Shown here: piece after piece, positions 26,064 through 35,965 of the stretch | Layout of the letters: each line of letters starts with the position of its first letter | Position numbering within the stretch: position 1 is the first letter of the stretch | Origin: Comamonas sp. lk | GTDB lineage: Bacteria > Pseudomonadota > Gammaproteobacteria > Burkholderiales > Burkholderiaceae_C | DNA length: 64,000 nt | Direction of reading: 5' to 3' | Assembly: GCA_945925985.1 (NCBI GenBank) | Contig: CAMELV010000008.1 | Span: 62,001 to 126,000, forward strand | Notes under the pieces: model-generated | Databases searched by the model: none | What the model was told of the DNA's origin: nothing | The model's input: only the letters and a program-made list of their open reading frames with translations | Position numbers and translations under genes: made by a program

Positions 26064-27188
26064 ATGCCAATGAATCGCCGAATCCTCTTGGCCGCTGCGT
26101 CCGCTTGGGCCGCGGATGCCGCACGGGGGCAGACCTCGCATCATCACCATCCTGAACTGCCAGTGCTGGCCCCGGCGGCCGAGCCCTATGCGCGACTGCA
26201 GGGTGGCCAAGCACACCATTTGACGGCGGATCAAACGGCCCAGCGTTCTTTTGAAAGCCCTGCTCCCAATGGGCCTGTGGGTCGTTGGGTGCCCAGGGCG
26301 GCTTTGCCGATTCCCCGCAGCGAAATGGCTTGGGCCACTGAGTGGGCAGGTCGTTTGCACATCATTGGCGGTTACGGTGAAGGCCGTGTGGATCGGGGCT
26401 ATCACCATGTGTACAACCCTGCCACCGATGTGTGGCACAACGCAGCCGCCTTGCCGCGTGGCGCCAACCATGTGGCGGTGGTTACCCTGAACGGTCGAAT
26501 CTACGCTTTTGGGGGCTTCACTGAGCAAAACCGCAATCCGGATGCCAATGCCTATGGGTATGACGTGAGCCGTGACCAGTGGCAAGCTATTGCACCGATG
26601 CCAAGGCCCAGGGGCGCCGCCGCTGCCGTGGCCATGAATGGCAAAGTGCACCTGATTGGTGGCGCGTCGTCCCCCACCGAAGAGCGTGCCAGTGTGGGTT
26701 GGCACGAGGTCTATGACCCGCAGACCGACAGCTGGAGCCGTCGTAAAGCCATGCCCGGTGCCCGTGACCACGTGGGCTGTTTGGCTTACCAAAACCGCAT
26801 CCATGTGGTGGGCGGTCGCTTCAACACCTTCGAGTACAACACCGCCTTGCACCACGTGTACCTGCCCGAGCGCGACACTTGGGAGCTGCGTGCCCCCTTG
26901 CCGACGGCCAGGTCCGGACACGGCATGGTGGTGTACCGTGACCGGTTTTTTGCCATGGGTGGTGAAGGCGGCATCATCAACCAAGCCGGGCAGCAAACGG
27001 TGTTTGGCCAAATGGAAAGCTACGACCCGAAAACCGACACCTGGTTATCACATGGTGCCATGCCAACACCCCGCCATGCGGTTGGCGCCGTGGCTATTGG
27101 CGACTGGATTTACGTGGCCGGCGGGGGCGCTGTGTTGGGCGGCAGTGTGCAATCGGCTGTGCATGAGGCATTCAGCCTGTCTATGTAG
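26064..27188 (+). CDS. Secreted Kelch-repeat protein
   Basis: A 374-residue protein with six Kelch motifs, each with a Gly-Gly pair near residues 102, 150, 199, 250, 299 and 353, giving a complete six-bladed beta-propeller. The N terminus MPMNRRILLAAASAWAADAARGQ looks like a signal peptide with an Arg pair, followed by a His-rich stretch (SHHHHP). The ATG at 26064 has AAGGAG at good spacing; an upstream frame to 26013 is ignored. Function is unknown; bacterial Kelch proteins include sialate mutarotases and glycan- or metal-related periplasmic proteins. Its end overlaps the end of the convergent EamA gene by 8 bp. Confidence 0.85.
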   Translation: MPMNRRILLAAASAWAADAARGQTSHHHHPELPVLAPAAEPYARLQGGQAHHLTADQTAQRSFESPAPNGPVGRWVPRAALPIPRSEMAWATEWAGRLHIIGGYGEGRVDRGYHHVYNPATDVWHNAAALPRGANHVAVVTLNGRIYAFGGFTEQNRNPDANAYGYDVSRDQWQAIAPMPRPRGAAAAVAMNGKVHLIGGASSPTEERASVGWHEVYDPQTDSWSRRKAMPGARDHVGCLAYQNRIHVVGGRFNTFEYNTALHHVYLPERDTWELRAPLPTARSGHGMVVYRDRFFAMGGEGGIINQAGQQTVFGQMESYDPKTDTWLSHGAMPTPRHAVGAVAIGDWIYVAGGGAVLGGSVQSAVHEAFSLSM

Positions 27189-28038
27189 TGCTTTCCTTCG
27201 TCGACTCTCTCGAGGCAAGCGCACTCCCCAAGCAGGCGATAGAAATGCCTGCAATGCCAAGCCACTGAAGGTCGTTCAGGTATTCCCCAAGAATCAACCA
27301 ACCCGCCAGTGCGCTCACAGCGGGTGAGGCGCTCATCAGCACGCCAAACACATGGCGAGGCAGATGCTTCAAGGCAAACATATCGAGTAAAAACGGCATC
27401 GCACTCGAGAGCAGGGCAACCAGCAGCCCGAACAGAAGTACATCCGGCGTCAGCAGCCTCATGCCCGCATGGGCCACGCCCAGCGGCACCACCATCAAGG
27501 CTGCCACGCTCATGCCCAATGCCACGCCGCGCCCGCCCAGCGGGGCGGTTTTTTTCCCGACGATCACATACAGTCCCCAGAACAGTCCAGCGAGCACCGC
27601 ATAGCCGACGCCCCGCAGGTCAAGCGATGCGCCCAGGGACCCAAACGGCAGGAGCGCGACGCCCGCCAGCGCCAAACAAACCCAGAGTACATCCAGTCGC
27701 CGGCGCGATGTGAACAAGGCCACACCCAATGGCCCCAGCACCTCGATTGAAATGGCAATACCGACCGGAATGGTGTCAAAGGCGCGATAGATCAGCAGGT
27801 TCATCATTGCCATAACCATGCCGTAGCCCAACAGGGCCAAACAATTGGATCTGGTCAAGCAAAGCGTCCACGGCCTGAGCCAAATGACCAAAATGACCGC
27901 CGCGATGCCCAAGCGCAGGGCCGCAACACCCTCTGGGCCAACCTGCGGGAAAAGTGTCTTGGCGAAAGCGGCGCCGACTTGCACTGACACCAGCGAGATC
28001 ATGGTCGCTGCGAGCGGGGAGTGAGATGCGTTCGTCAT
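27181..28038 (-). CDS. EamA/RhtA-like DMT family exporter
   Basis: A 285-residue membrane protein with ten predicted hydrophobic segments and two EamA repeats (residues about 10-135 and 150-280). The pattern FAKTLFPQVGPEGVAALRLGIAAVIL and YGMVMAMMNLLIYRAFDTIPVGIAISIEVLGPLGVAL is that of the RhtA-like threonine/homoserine exporter group. It probably exports a metabolite. The gene follows the IclR-SMP30 gene on the same strand with a 48-bp gap and may share its transcript. Confidence 0.85.
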   Translation of the reverse strand: MTNASHSPLAATMISLVSVQVGAAFAKTLFPQVGPEGVAALRLGIAAVILVIWLRPWTLCLTRSNCLALLGYGMVMAMMNLLIYRAFDTIPVGIAISIEVLGPLGVALFTSRRRLDVLWVCLALAGVALLPFGSLGASLDLRGVGYAVLAGLFWGLYVIVGKKTAPLGGRGVALGMSVAALMVVPLGVAHAGMRLLTPDVLLFGLLVALLSSAMPFLLDMFALKHLPRHVFGVLMSASPAVSALAGWLILGEYLNDLQWLGIAGISIACLGSALASRESTKESTT

Positions 28039-28086
28039 GAAGGCCCAGGTTAATTCGCTTGTCTGGGCGGTTGGATGCGCCTTGGT

Positions 28087-29838
28087 TTATCCCGCAAAAG
28101 TGGTCTCGGGCAAGCCCCGTACCCCTGGAATACGGATTGAGAACAGAGCGCCTGACAGTGGCGCCGCTGCCAAGGCCTCTTCGTTCAGCCGCACCGAAGC
28201 GCTGGTGACGTACAAGGTGTCGAGATTGGGGCCACCAAAACAACAGCTGGTCGGCCGGGGAACCGGCATCTTGATGCGCAACAGTTCTTCTCCCTCGGGT
28301 GAAAAGCGTGATACCCGCCAGGCGTCCCATACAGCCACCCAGAGGCAGCCTGCGTCGTCCACGGTCATGCCATCGGGCGTGCCGTCGTTCGCATCCAGGG
28401 TGATAAACAGCTGGCGGTTGCTGATGGAGCCCGAGGGCAGGTCAAAGTCGTAGCGGTAGATCGTACGCCTGGGGGAATCGGTAAAGTACATGTGCTGGTT
28501 GTCCGGGCTCCACCCCAGGCCATTGGCGACCGTAAAGCCAGAGTCCATCTTGCGCCAACTCCCGTCCGGGTCAACGCGAAATAAGTTGCCCCGGTTGGCC
28601 GCAGTACCCATGTCCAAGGTGCCGATCCACAAACGCCCCATGCGGTCGCACTTGCCGTCGTTGTAGCGGTTGCCTGGGCGGTCAGACTCCGGGTGGCAAA
28701 ACGGCGTCAGTGTTTTTTGTGGCAGATTGAGCGTCATCAGGCCACCCGGCGTGGCGACCAGCAGCCCCCCAGTGGCCTTGGGGATGGCGGCGCTGACCAT
28801 CGAGCCTATCTTGCTCTCTGAATCTATGCCTCGCACGGTGTCAAAGCAATGCACCGACGGGGTCAAAATATCGACCCAGTACAGCGAGCTGTCTCGCGGC
28901 GACCAGGTGGGGCCCTCACCCAGCAGGGAGCGGGTCTGGGCGACGCACCTCACATCAAAGTCAAATTCGGGGCCTGGTACCGTCTTGGGCTGGATCGACA
29001 TGAGCTGCCCGCCGGCATTGTGGGAGATTGTTCGGGCCGCGCCGATCAGGGTGGACGAGAGGGCGTGGGCACGAGCGGCATCGACACGCCCGACTGAGGC
29101 ATTCACTGCCACCGCGCCAATCGGACGCCCTTCAATGTCAAAGATGGGTGCCGCCACAGCCACCGTGCCGGTTTCATATTCGTCCAGCTCGATGGCATAG
29201 CCACGGGCCCGGGTCAGGTCCAGTTCACGCCGCAGATCGGTCAGGCTGGCCAGGGTGGCGGGGCTGTAGCTGGTCAGATTGAGGCCCGCCAACAGCTCCA
29301 GCTGACGTGCCGGTTCGAGGTAGGCCACGATCACTTTGCCCAGTGCTGTGGCATGTACCGGCAGCTTCATGCCGACCTTGGAGCCCGGTTGGACATCACG
29401 CCCTGCGTCTTCCACTGCGATCAAGACCACCCTGCCGCCATCCAGCACGGCGAGGTGGACAGTTTCACGCACTGAGTTGCGAAGCCGAACAAGCTCATCC
29501 TGCGCAGCCAAGCGCAGGTCGAAGTCACCCCAGACTTCATGCGCCAGCTCCAGCAGGCGCAGCCCCAACCTGTACGTTTTGGTGAAAGGGTCGTGCCGCA
29601 ACAGGCCCTCGCGGGTCAGTGTCGCCAAAATTCGGTGCAGGGTGGCCTTGGGCAGGGACCCGGCGCGCAGCAGCTCGGTAAAGGTCATTGGCGCCGGCGC
29701 TGACGAGACGATGTTGAGCAGGTGCATGGCCTTCTCCAGCACGCCCGCCCCCGCCACGACGGGCGATTCGTCGGCGGGCACTTCGGCTGGCTTGATCGGC
29801 ATGAAAAAGACTTTTTGGAGATTTGACTGCGGCTTCAT
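28087..29838 (-). CDS. IclR regulator fused to an SMP-30/gluconolactonase domain
   Basis: A 583-residue two-part protein. Residues about 30-270 are an IclR-type regulator: a winged helix (MTFTELLRAGSLPKATLHRILATL) and an effector domain (HLAVLDGGRVVLI, LPVHATALGKVIVAYL, GYAIELDEYETGTVAVAAPI). Residues about 290-583 are an SMP-30 six-bladed propeller with all metal ligands of the family visible: Glu308 (GEGP), Asn393 (NDGK), Asn439 (ANGLGWS) and Asp489 (PDGM). The frame is open throughout. The C-terminal part could hydrolyse a sugar lactone or act as the ligand sensor. An internal ATG at residue 280 could give the lactonase alone. A palindrome overlaps the start codon, suggesting autoregulation. 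The ATG at 29802 is an alternative start. Confidence 0.85.
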   Translation of the reverse strand: MKPQSNLQKVFFMPIKPAEVPADESPVVAGAGVLEKAMHLLNIVSSAPAPMTFTELLRAGSLPKATLHRILATLTREGLLRHDPFTKTYRLGLRLLELAHEVWGDFDLRLAAQDELVRLRNSVRETVHLAVLDGGRVVLIAVEDAGRDVQPGSKVGMKLPVHATALGKVIVAYLEPARQLELLAGLNLTSYSPATLASLTDLRRELDLTRARGYAIELDEYETGTVAVAAPIFDIEGRPIGAVAVNASVGRVDAARAHALSSTLIGAARTISHNAGGQLMSIQPKTVPGPEFDFDVRCVAQTRSLLGEGPTWSPRDSSLYWVDILTPSVHCFDTVRGIDSESKIGSMVSAAIPKATGGLLVATPGGLMTLNLPQKTLTPFCHPESDRPGNRYNDGKCDRMGRLWIGTLDMGTAANRGNLFRVDPDGSWRKMDSGFTVANGLGWSPDNQHMYFTDSPRRTIYRYDFDLPSGSISNRQLFITLDANDGTPDGMTVDDAGCLWVAVWDAWRVSRFSPEGEELLRIKMPVPRPTSCCFGGPNLDTLYVTSASVRLNEEALAAAPLSGALFSIRIPGVRGLPETTFAG

Positions 29839-29849
29839 TCAATGAAACC
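29831..29849. promoter_or_regulatory. Candidate IclR operator 1
   Basis: GGCTTCATT-C-AATGAAACC is palindromic around one base with a single mismatch. It overlaps the ATG of the IclR-SMP30 gene. A near copy occurs in front of the sugar-binding protein gene. Confidence 0.5.
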
Positions 29850-29981
29850 GTTGGCTGGCAGAGTTTTGAAGGTCTACCCTTGAATTTACAAGCCAAACTC
29901 AAGATTCGGTCCTTATTTTAGCTAGGGTATGTACCAATAGATGGAACTCTTCCGTTAGAGCAAAATTCGCCATTTGTATTT

Positions 29982-29998
29982 GTTCCATTCAATGAAAC
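29982..29998. promoter_or_regulatory. Candidate IclR operator 2
   Basis: GTTCCATT-C-AATGAAAC shares the 13 bases CATTCAATGAAAC with the site at 29836-29848 and is palindromic with one mismatch. It lies 18 bp before the ATG of the transporter operon, where binding would block transcription or translation start. Confidence 0.5.
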
Positions 29999-30015
29999 TT
30001 TTTTTAAGGACAATC

Positions 30016-31299
30016 ATGATCACGCGCAGACATTTCAGCAGTGCCATCGCAGCGACAGGTCTCCTGGGGCTCTCTTCCGTGCGGGCTCAGGCCAAGAGCC
30101 TCACCTATGTGGGCTGGTCGCAGGATGAGGCGGCGAGCAAGCCCACCCTGACCGCCATGTTTGACAGCTATCGCAAGGCAAATGCTGACCCTAAACTGGA
30201 GGTGATTGGCTTTCCGTGGGGCCAGATGCAGCAAAATGTTTTGCTGCGGCTTCGCTCCGGACAGGCGCTCGACGTGGTGCAACTGGCCGAACGCTGGTTG
30301 CCTCAGTTTGCCACCACTGGCAAACTGGCCGACATGAACGAGGTCTACGGCAAAGGCCAACTCGAAAAGCTCATCAGCCCCGGCGTGCTCAAGCTAGGAG
30401 ACTACCGCGGCCGCCAAGCGGGCTTGCCCTGGACGGCGGGTTCAATTGGGATGGTGGCCAATACCAAGGTGCTCAAGGATGCTGGTGTGGCCGCAGTGCC
30501 CAAGACTGTGGATGCGTTTATCGAAGCTCTGAAGGCCATCAAGAAGTCGCAGCCTCAGAGCGTGCCCTATGCCATGACCACCAAAAACAACAACTCGCTG
30601 TGCCCCGACTTCCAAGTCTGGCTGTGGACCTTTGGGGGGCAGCTGTTTGACGACAAGGGCAAGGTGGTGGTGAACAGCCCAGCGGCGGTACGTGCCCTGT
30701 CATTCATGTCTGACCTGGTTAAGGATGGTCTGGCTGCCAAGGATATTGATCGCCCGGACGCGCGCCGCATGTACGGCCAGAACCAAACCGGTTTTTACCA
30801 GGATGCGCCGCTGGCGCGAGGCTTTGCCCGAAACAACTCGGGCAAGGGCGCCGACTTCGACGCCTTTGTGCAGGCCATGGCTGTGCCTGTACTGAAAAAT
30901 GGCGACACACCCCAGTCGTTCGCCTGGGGTCACCTGATCACCATGTTCACAGACGGCAAAACAGCGCCAAACGGACAGTCACCGCAGGCGAAATTGGCCA
31001 GCCACCTGGCACTCAGCGACGCCAATCAGTTGCAGTACTTTAAGGAGCAGGGCCTCTTCCCGGTGACCTTGACCGCACTGGCGCAACTGGCCACCGACCC
31101 TTATGTCACCGCCTGGACCCAGGCCTCGCGTTATGCGGAGCGTGACGAGGTGTCACAGTGGACCACCTCAGCCGAACCCGTCAGCATTGTTGGCGAAGAG
31201 GTGCAGGGTGCTTTGCTGGGCCAGAAGACGGCGCAGGCGGCTATTGACAGCATGGGCAAGCGGCTAGAAGCCAAGATGGCCGAGCTGGCCAAGAGCTGA
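30016..31299 (+). CDS. Sugar ABC transporter substrate-binding protein (CUT1)
   Basis: A 427-residue extracellular sugar-binding protein of the MalE/UgpB type. The N terminus MITRRHFSSAIAATGLLGLSSVRAQA has an Arg pair and an AQA cleavage site and may use the Tat or Sec route. Typical segments are LDVVQLAERWLPQFA and GLPWTAGSIGMVANTKVLKDAGV. The ATG at 30016 has AAGGA six bases upstream. It is the first gene of the plus-strand sugar operon, divergent from the IclR-SMP30 regulator. Confidence 0.87.
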   Translation: MITRRHFSSAIAATGLLGLSSVRAQAKSLTYVGWSQDEAASKPTLTAMFDSYRKANADPKLEVIGFPWGQMQQNVLLRLRSGQALDVVQLAERWLPQFATTGKLADMNEVYGKGQLEKLISPGVLKLGDYRGRQAGLPWTAGSIGMVANTKVLKDAGVAAVPKTVDAFIEALKAIKKSQPQSVPYAMTTKNNNSLCPDFQVWLWTFGGQLFDDKGKVVVNSPAAVRALSFMSDLVKDGLAAKDIDRPDARRMYGQNQTGFYQDAPLARGFARNNSGKGADFDAFVQAMAVPVLKNGDTPQSFAWGHLITMFTDGKTAPNGQSPQAKLASHLALSDANQLQYFKEQGLFPVTLTALAQLATDPYVTAWTQASRYAERDEVSQWTTSAEPVSIVGEEVQGALLGQKTAQAAIDSMGKRLEAKMAELAKS

Positions 31300-31333
31300 G
31301 CCCCGCATCGCCCGTGCCCGTGACGCCGCGCCG

Positions 31334-32242
31334 ATGACGAAGCCTTCGCCAGCGGCCAGACGCTCCGGGCTGAAGGCCCAGGAGCGGCGCACGGGCTTCC
31401 TGCTGCTGCTGCCCGCTCTGGTGGCCTTCGCAGCGGTCATCCTGGTGCCCTTCCTGCAGTCGCTGCGGCTCTCGCTGTACAAGTACACCATCGAGATGGA
31501 GAGCCCGGCCTTTGTGGGCCTGGCGAACTTCCACAAGCTGCTGGCCGACCCAGGGATGGCCACGGTTTGGCTCAACACCCTGGTGTTCGTGGTGCTGACC
31601 ACGGGCCTGACCTTTATCCTGGGCCTGGGCTGGGCGCTGATGATGAACCAGTCGTTCACCGGACGTGGCTTCGTGCGGGCGGCATCACTGCTGCCCTGGG
31701 TGCTGCCGACCACCGTCACAGCCTTTCTCGCGGCCTGGATCTTCAATGGCCAATACGGCGTGCTCAACGCCGTTCTGCTTCAGTCCGGGGTGATTTCTGA
31801 ACCGATCACCTGGCTGGCCGAGGAAAAAGGCGCTATGGCCGCAGTGATCCTCACCAAGGCCTGGCTCTCGGTGCCGCTGTTCATGGCCTTCTTTCTGGCC
31901 GGGCTGCAAGGCGTCTCGCAGGATCAGATCGACGCAGCGCGCGTGGACGGCTGCGAGAACCTGGGCGTGCTGGCGTATGTGGTGCTGCCGCACATGGCGC
32001 CCACCATGATCATCGTCACCATCCTGGGCGCAATGGGTAACCTGCAAGCCTTTGACGTGATCTATGCGCTCACGCAGGGGGGGCCGATCAAGGCCACCAC
32101 CATGCTGTCGGTCGAGGTCTACAAGCAGGCGTTTCAGAACTGGGACATGGGCACGGCCTGCGCGGTGGGTGTGGTGTGGTTCGTTACCATCGCTATCCCG
32201 ACCGTGTTTTACCTGCGCATACTTTTTAAGCGCGAGACCTGA
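31334..32242 (+). CDS. Sugar ABC transporter permease (MalF family)
   Basis: A 302-residue inner-membrane permease with six membrane segments and the EAA loop DQIDAARVDGCENLGVLAYVVLPHMAP characteristic of binding-protein-dependent permeases. The start follows the binding protein by 34 bp. It pairs with the permease encoded 2 bp downstream to form the sugar channel. Confidence 0.88.
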   Translation: MTKPSPAARRSGLKAQERRTGFLLLLPALVAFAAVILVPFLQSLRLSLYKYTIEMESPAFVGLANFHKLLADPGMATVWLNTLVFVVLTTGLTFILGLGWALMMNQSFTGRGFVRAASLLPWVLPTTVTAFLAAWIFNGQYGVLNAVLLQSGVISEPITWLAEEKGAMAAVILTKAWLSVPLFMAFFLAGLQGVSQDQIDAARVDGCENLGVLAYVVLPHMAPTMIIVTILGAMGNLQAFDVIYALTQGGPIKATTMLSVEVYKQAFQNWDMGTACAVGVVWFVTIAIPTVFYLRILFKRET

Positions 32243-32244
32243 GC

Positions 32245-33084
32245 ATGCTGCAACTGCTCACCTGGCGCGCGCGCCTTCTTTTCTGGGGCATTTTCTTGCT
32301 GCTGGCGGCCTTCCTGTTTCTGCCGCTGCTTTGGATGGGGGTCACCTCGATCAAGCCCGAAAACGAGGTCTTCGTGCGGCTGCCCACGCTGCTCCCCAAG
32401 GCCGCCACCTGGGTCAACTACACCAACCTGTTCAGCCGAAGCGACATGGTCGATCAGTTGCGCAACAGCCTGATCACTGCCGGTGGCGGGGCGCTGCTCA
32501 CCGTGGTGCTGGCCACTTACGCCGCCTACAGCTTCGCCAAGTTCCGCTACCGGGGGCGTAAGCCGCTGATGTTCCTGATGTTGTCGGCCCAGATGTTCCC
32601 GTTCACCATGATGTTGATCAGCCTGTACCCGCTGCTGCAGTGGGCCGGCTTGCTCAACACGCATTTGGGCCTGATCATTGCCTACATCATCCTGGCCCTG
32701 CCCAGCGGTACTTACATGTTGTACAGCTACTTCGTCAACATTCCCACTGAAATCATCGAGGCCGCACGCGCCGATGGCGCGGGTGAGTTGTTCATCCTGC
32801 ACCGCATCGTGCTGCCCCTGGCCATGCCGGCGCTGGTGACGGTGGGCCTGTACTCCTTTATGTGGGCCTGGAACGACCTGCTGTTCTCGCTCACACTCAT
32901 CACCAAGCCCGAGCTGCGCACGGTGGGTCCGGGCCTGCTGCTCAACTACATCGGTGAAAGCAAGAACGACTGGGGCGGCGCCATGGCAGCGTCTATCGTG
33001 AGCTCTTTGCCGGTCGTGATCGGCTTCGCCTTTCTGCAACGCTTCTTCATCCAGGGCCTGACAGCCGGGGCCGTTAAATCATGA
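32245..33084 (+). CDS. Sugar ABC transporter permease (MalG family)
   Basis: A 279-residue permease with six membrane segments and the EAA loop [27 protein letters not shown] near the C-terminal third, typical of MalG-type proteins. The start is two bases after the MalF-type gene; its stop overlaps the SDR start (ATGA). Confidence 0.88.
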   Translation: MLQLLTWRARLLFWGIFLLLAAFLFLPLLWMGVTSIKPENEVFVRLPTLLPKAATWVNYTNLFSRSDMVDQLRNSLITAGGGALLTVVLATYAAYSFAKFRYRGRKPLMFLMLSAQMFPFTMMLISLYPLLQWAGLLNTHLGLIIAYIILALPSGTYMLYSYFVNIPTEIIEAARADGAGELFILHRIVLPLAMPALVTVGLYSFMWAWNDLLFSLTLITKPELRTVGPGLLLNYIGESKNDWGGAMAASIVSSLPVVIGFAFLQRFFIQGLTAGAVKS

Positions 33085-33884
33085 GACTACAGGACAAGGT
33101 ATGCATCGTCACGGGCGCGGGTCGCGGCATCGGTGAATCCATTGCCATGCACTTCGTGGCGCAGGGTGGTCAAGTGGTCGCGCTCGAGCTCGATGTGGCT
33201 TCTGCCCAGGTGCTGCAAACAGCCCTTCCTGCCGCATGGGTGGAGCAGATGGACGTGTCTGACCGCGCCGGCATGCAGGATCTGGTGGCACGCGTGGTTG
33301 AGCGCTTCGGGCGGGTTGACGTATTGGTCAACAATGCCGTGGCCTACACCGAACGCCCGGCGCACAGTTGCACCGACGAGGAGTGGGAAGACACCATTGA
33401 CTCTGCGCTGTCCTCGGTGTTTCGCGCCTGCCGCGCGGTGCTCGCGCCCATGATGCGCGCACGCAGCGGCAGCATTGTGAACCTGGCCTCGGTGAACCAG
33501 ATTGTGGCCAACCCCAACCTGGCGGCCTACACGGCGGCCAAGGGCGGCATCCACGCCCTGACCAAGCAGCTTGCCATCGAGTACGGCCCCTACGGCATCC
33601 GCTGCAATGCGATCTCACCCGGTCTTATCATGACCGCCCGCACACTGGCTGGCCGTTCCGCGGCAGACTTGCGGCTGGACACCGAGGCCTACCCAATCGG
33701 CCGCGTCGGCAAGCCCGAAGATGTGGCCCTTGCTGCGGTCTACCTGGCCAGCGATGAGTCTGGATTCGTGACCGGCGTGGACTTGCCGGTGGACGGCGGC
33801 TCCACCTCCCTGGCAGCCGGCGCCCTGATCTCTCCCAAAATCCGCGCATGGTGGGGCCGAAAACCCGTGCAACTCAGTGAATGA
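33081..33884 (+). CDS. SDR family sugar dehydrogenase
   Basis: A 267-residue SDR with [17 protein letters not shown], an acidic residue after strand two (LELD), NNAV, catalytic Ser in NLASVNQ and YTAAK. Encoded between transporter and dehydratase genes, it most likely oxidises an aldose to its lactone (as in L-fucose, D-galactose or L-arabinose oxidation) and so provides the substrate for the lactonase domain of the regulator. The exact sugar is unknown. Confidence 0.85.
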   Translation: MRLQDKVCIVTGAGRGIGESIAMHFVAQGGQVVALELDVASAQVLQTALPAAWVEQMDVSDRAGMQDLVARVVERFGRVDVLVNNAVAYTERPAHSCTDEEWEDTIDSALSSVFRACRAVLAPMMRARSGSIVNLASVNQIVANPNLAAYTAAKGGIHALTKQLAIEYGPYGIRCNAISPGLIMTARTLAGRSAADLRLDTEAYPIGRVGKPEDVALAAVYLASDESGFVTGVDLPVDGGSTSLAAGALISPKIRAWWGRKPVQLSE

Positions 33885-33891
33885 AACTCCC

Positions 33892-34843
33892 ATGACCTCT
33901 TCATCCTCTCCCCTGATTGCCGGCGTTTATCCGGTGTTGCCCACACCTTTTGACGCTAGTGGTGCGCCCGATGCCCTGGGGCTGCGTACCCTGGTGCGCT
34001 ACCTGATCGAAAGCGGAGTCGACGGAATGACCTTTCCGGGCGTGGCCAGCGAGGTGGCCACACTCAGCGAAGCCGAGCGTGCATCGCTGATGGGCGAGGT
34101 GTTTGCCGAAGCGGCTGGCCGTGTGCCAGTGGTAGCCGGCGTGAGCAGCACGGATGTGGCGCTCACGATGCGTTTGGCCAAATTGGCGGCCGGGCAGGGC
34201 GCGGCAGCGCTGATGGTTGCCGCCCCGGCCAACTTGAAGACCGTGGCCGAGCAAATTGTCTACTTCCAGGCCATTGCAGCAGCCGTTCCCGGAACGCCGA
34301 TCATGTTGCAGAACGTACCCCCACCGGCTGGCGCGGGGCTTGACCCGGCGGTGCTGCTGGAGATTCTTGCCGCCGTCCCGGCCATCGAGTACGTGAAGGA
34401 AGAGGCTTTGCCCAGCGGGCAGCGCCTGACTCAGGTGCTGCCCCGCGCGCCTGCTTCGCTGCGGGGTGTGCTGGGTGGCGCGGGGGGGCGTTACATCACC
34501 GACGAGCTCCGTCGCGGCGCCTGTGGCACCATGCCGGCCATTGAACTGGCGGAGGTGCATGTGCTGCTGTACGCGGCCCATCGTCGTGGCGACTCGGACG
34601 CGGTTCGCAAGCTGTTCACGCGCATGCTCCCCGTGCTCAACATCCAGGCCGTGTTCCGCTGGTCGCTGACCAAGTATGTGTTGCAGCAGCGCGGCCTGAT
34701 CCGGCACGCCGGCCAACGCACCGCCGGCCCGCTGCTTGACGCGCTGGACCAGCAGGATGTGGACGCCTTCATGGGCGACCTGGCCGACCTGCTCCTGCCT
34801 GAGTCCGTCCTGGCCGGGCTGCACCCGCCGCAGGGGAGTGACC

Positions 34844-34857
<14 letters not shown>
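33892..34857 (+). CDS. DHDPS/KDG aldolase family protein, atypical active site
   Basis: A 321-residue TIM-barrel enzyme of the dihydrodipicolinate synthase/N-acetylneuraminate lyase family. The Schiff-base lysine is Lys169 (EYVKEEA). The usual YNxP motif reads QNVP at 140-143, so the catalytic Tyr is replaced by Gln. The family includes 2-keto-3-deoxy-sugar-acid aldolases and dehydratases; loss of the Tyr argues against DHDPS itself. A 2-keto-3-deoxy acid dehydratase or aldolase is likely. I chose the ATG at 33892; a GTG at 33877 would overlap the SDR gene. Its end overlaps the ATPase gene by 14 bp. Confidence 0.82.
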
Positions 34858-35920
<1,063 letters not shown>

Positions 35921-35965
35921 AAGACCATTTGACTTTATCTATACCGTCCACAACCACAATTGCCC

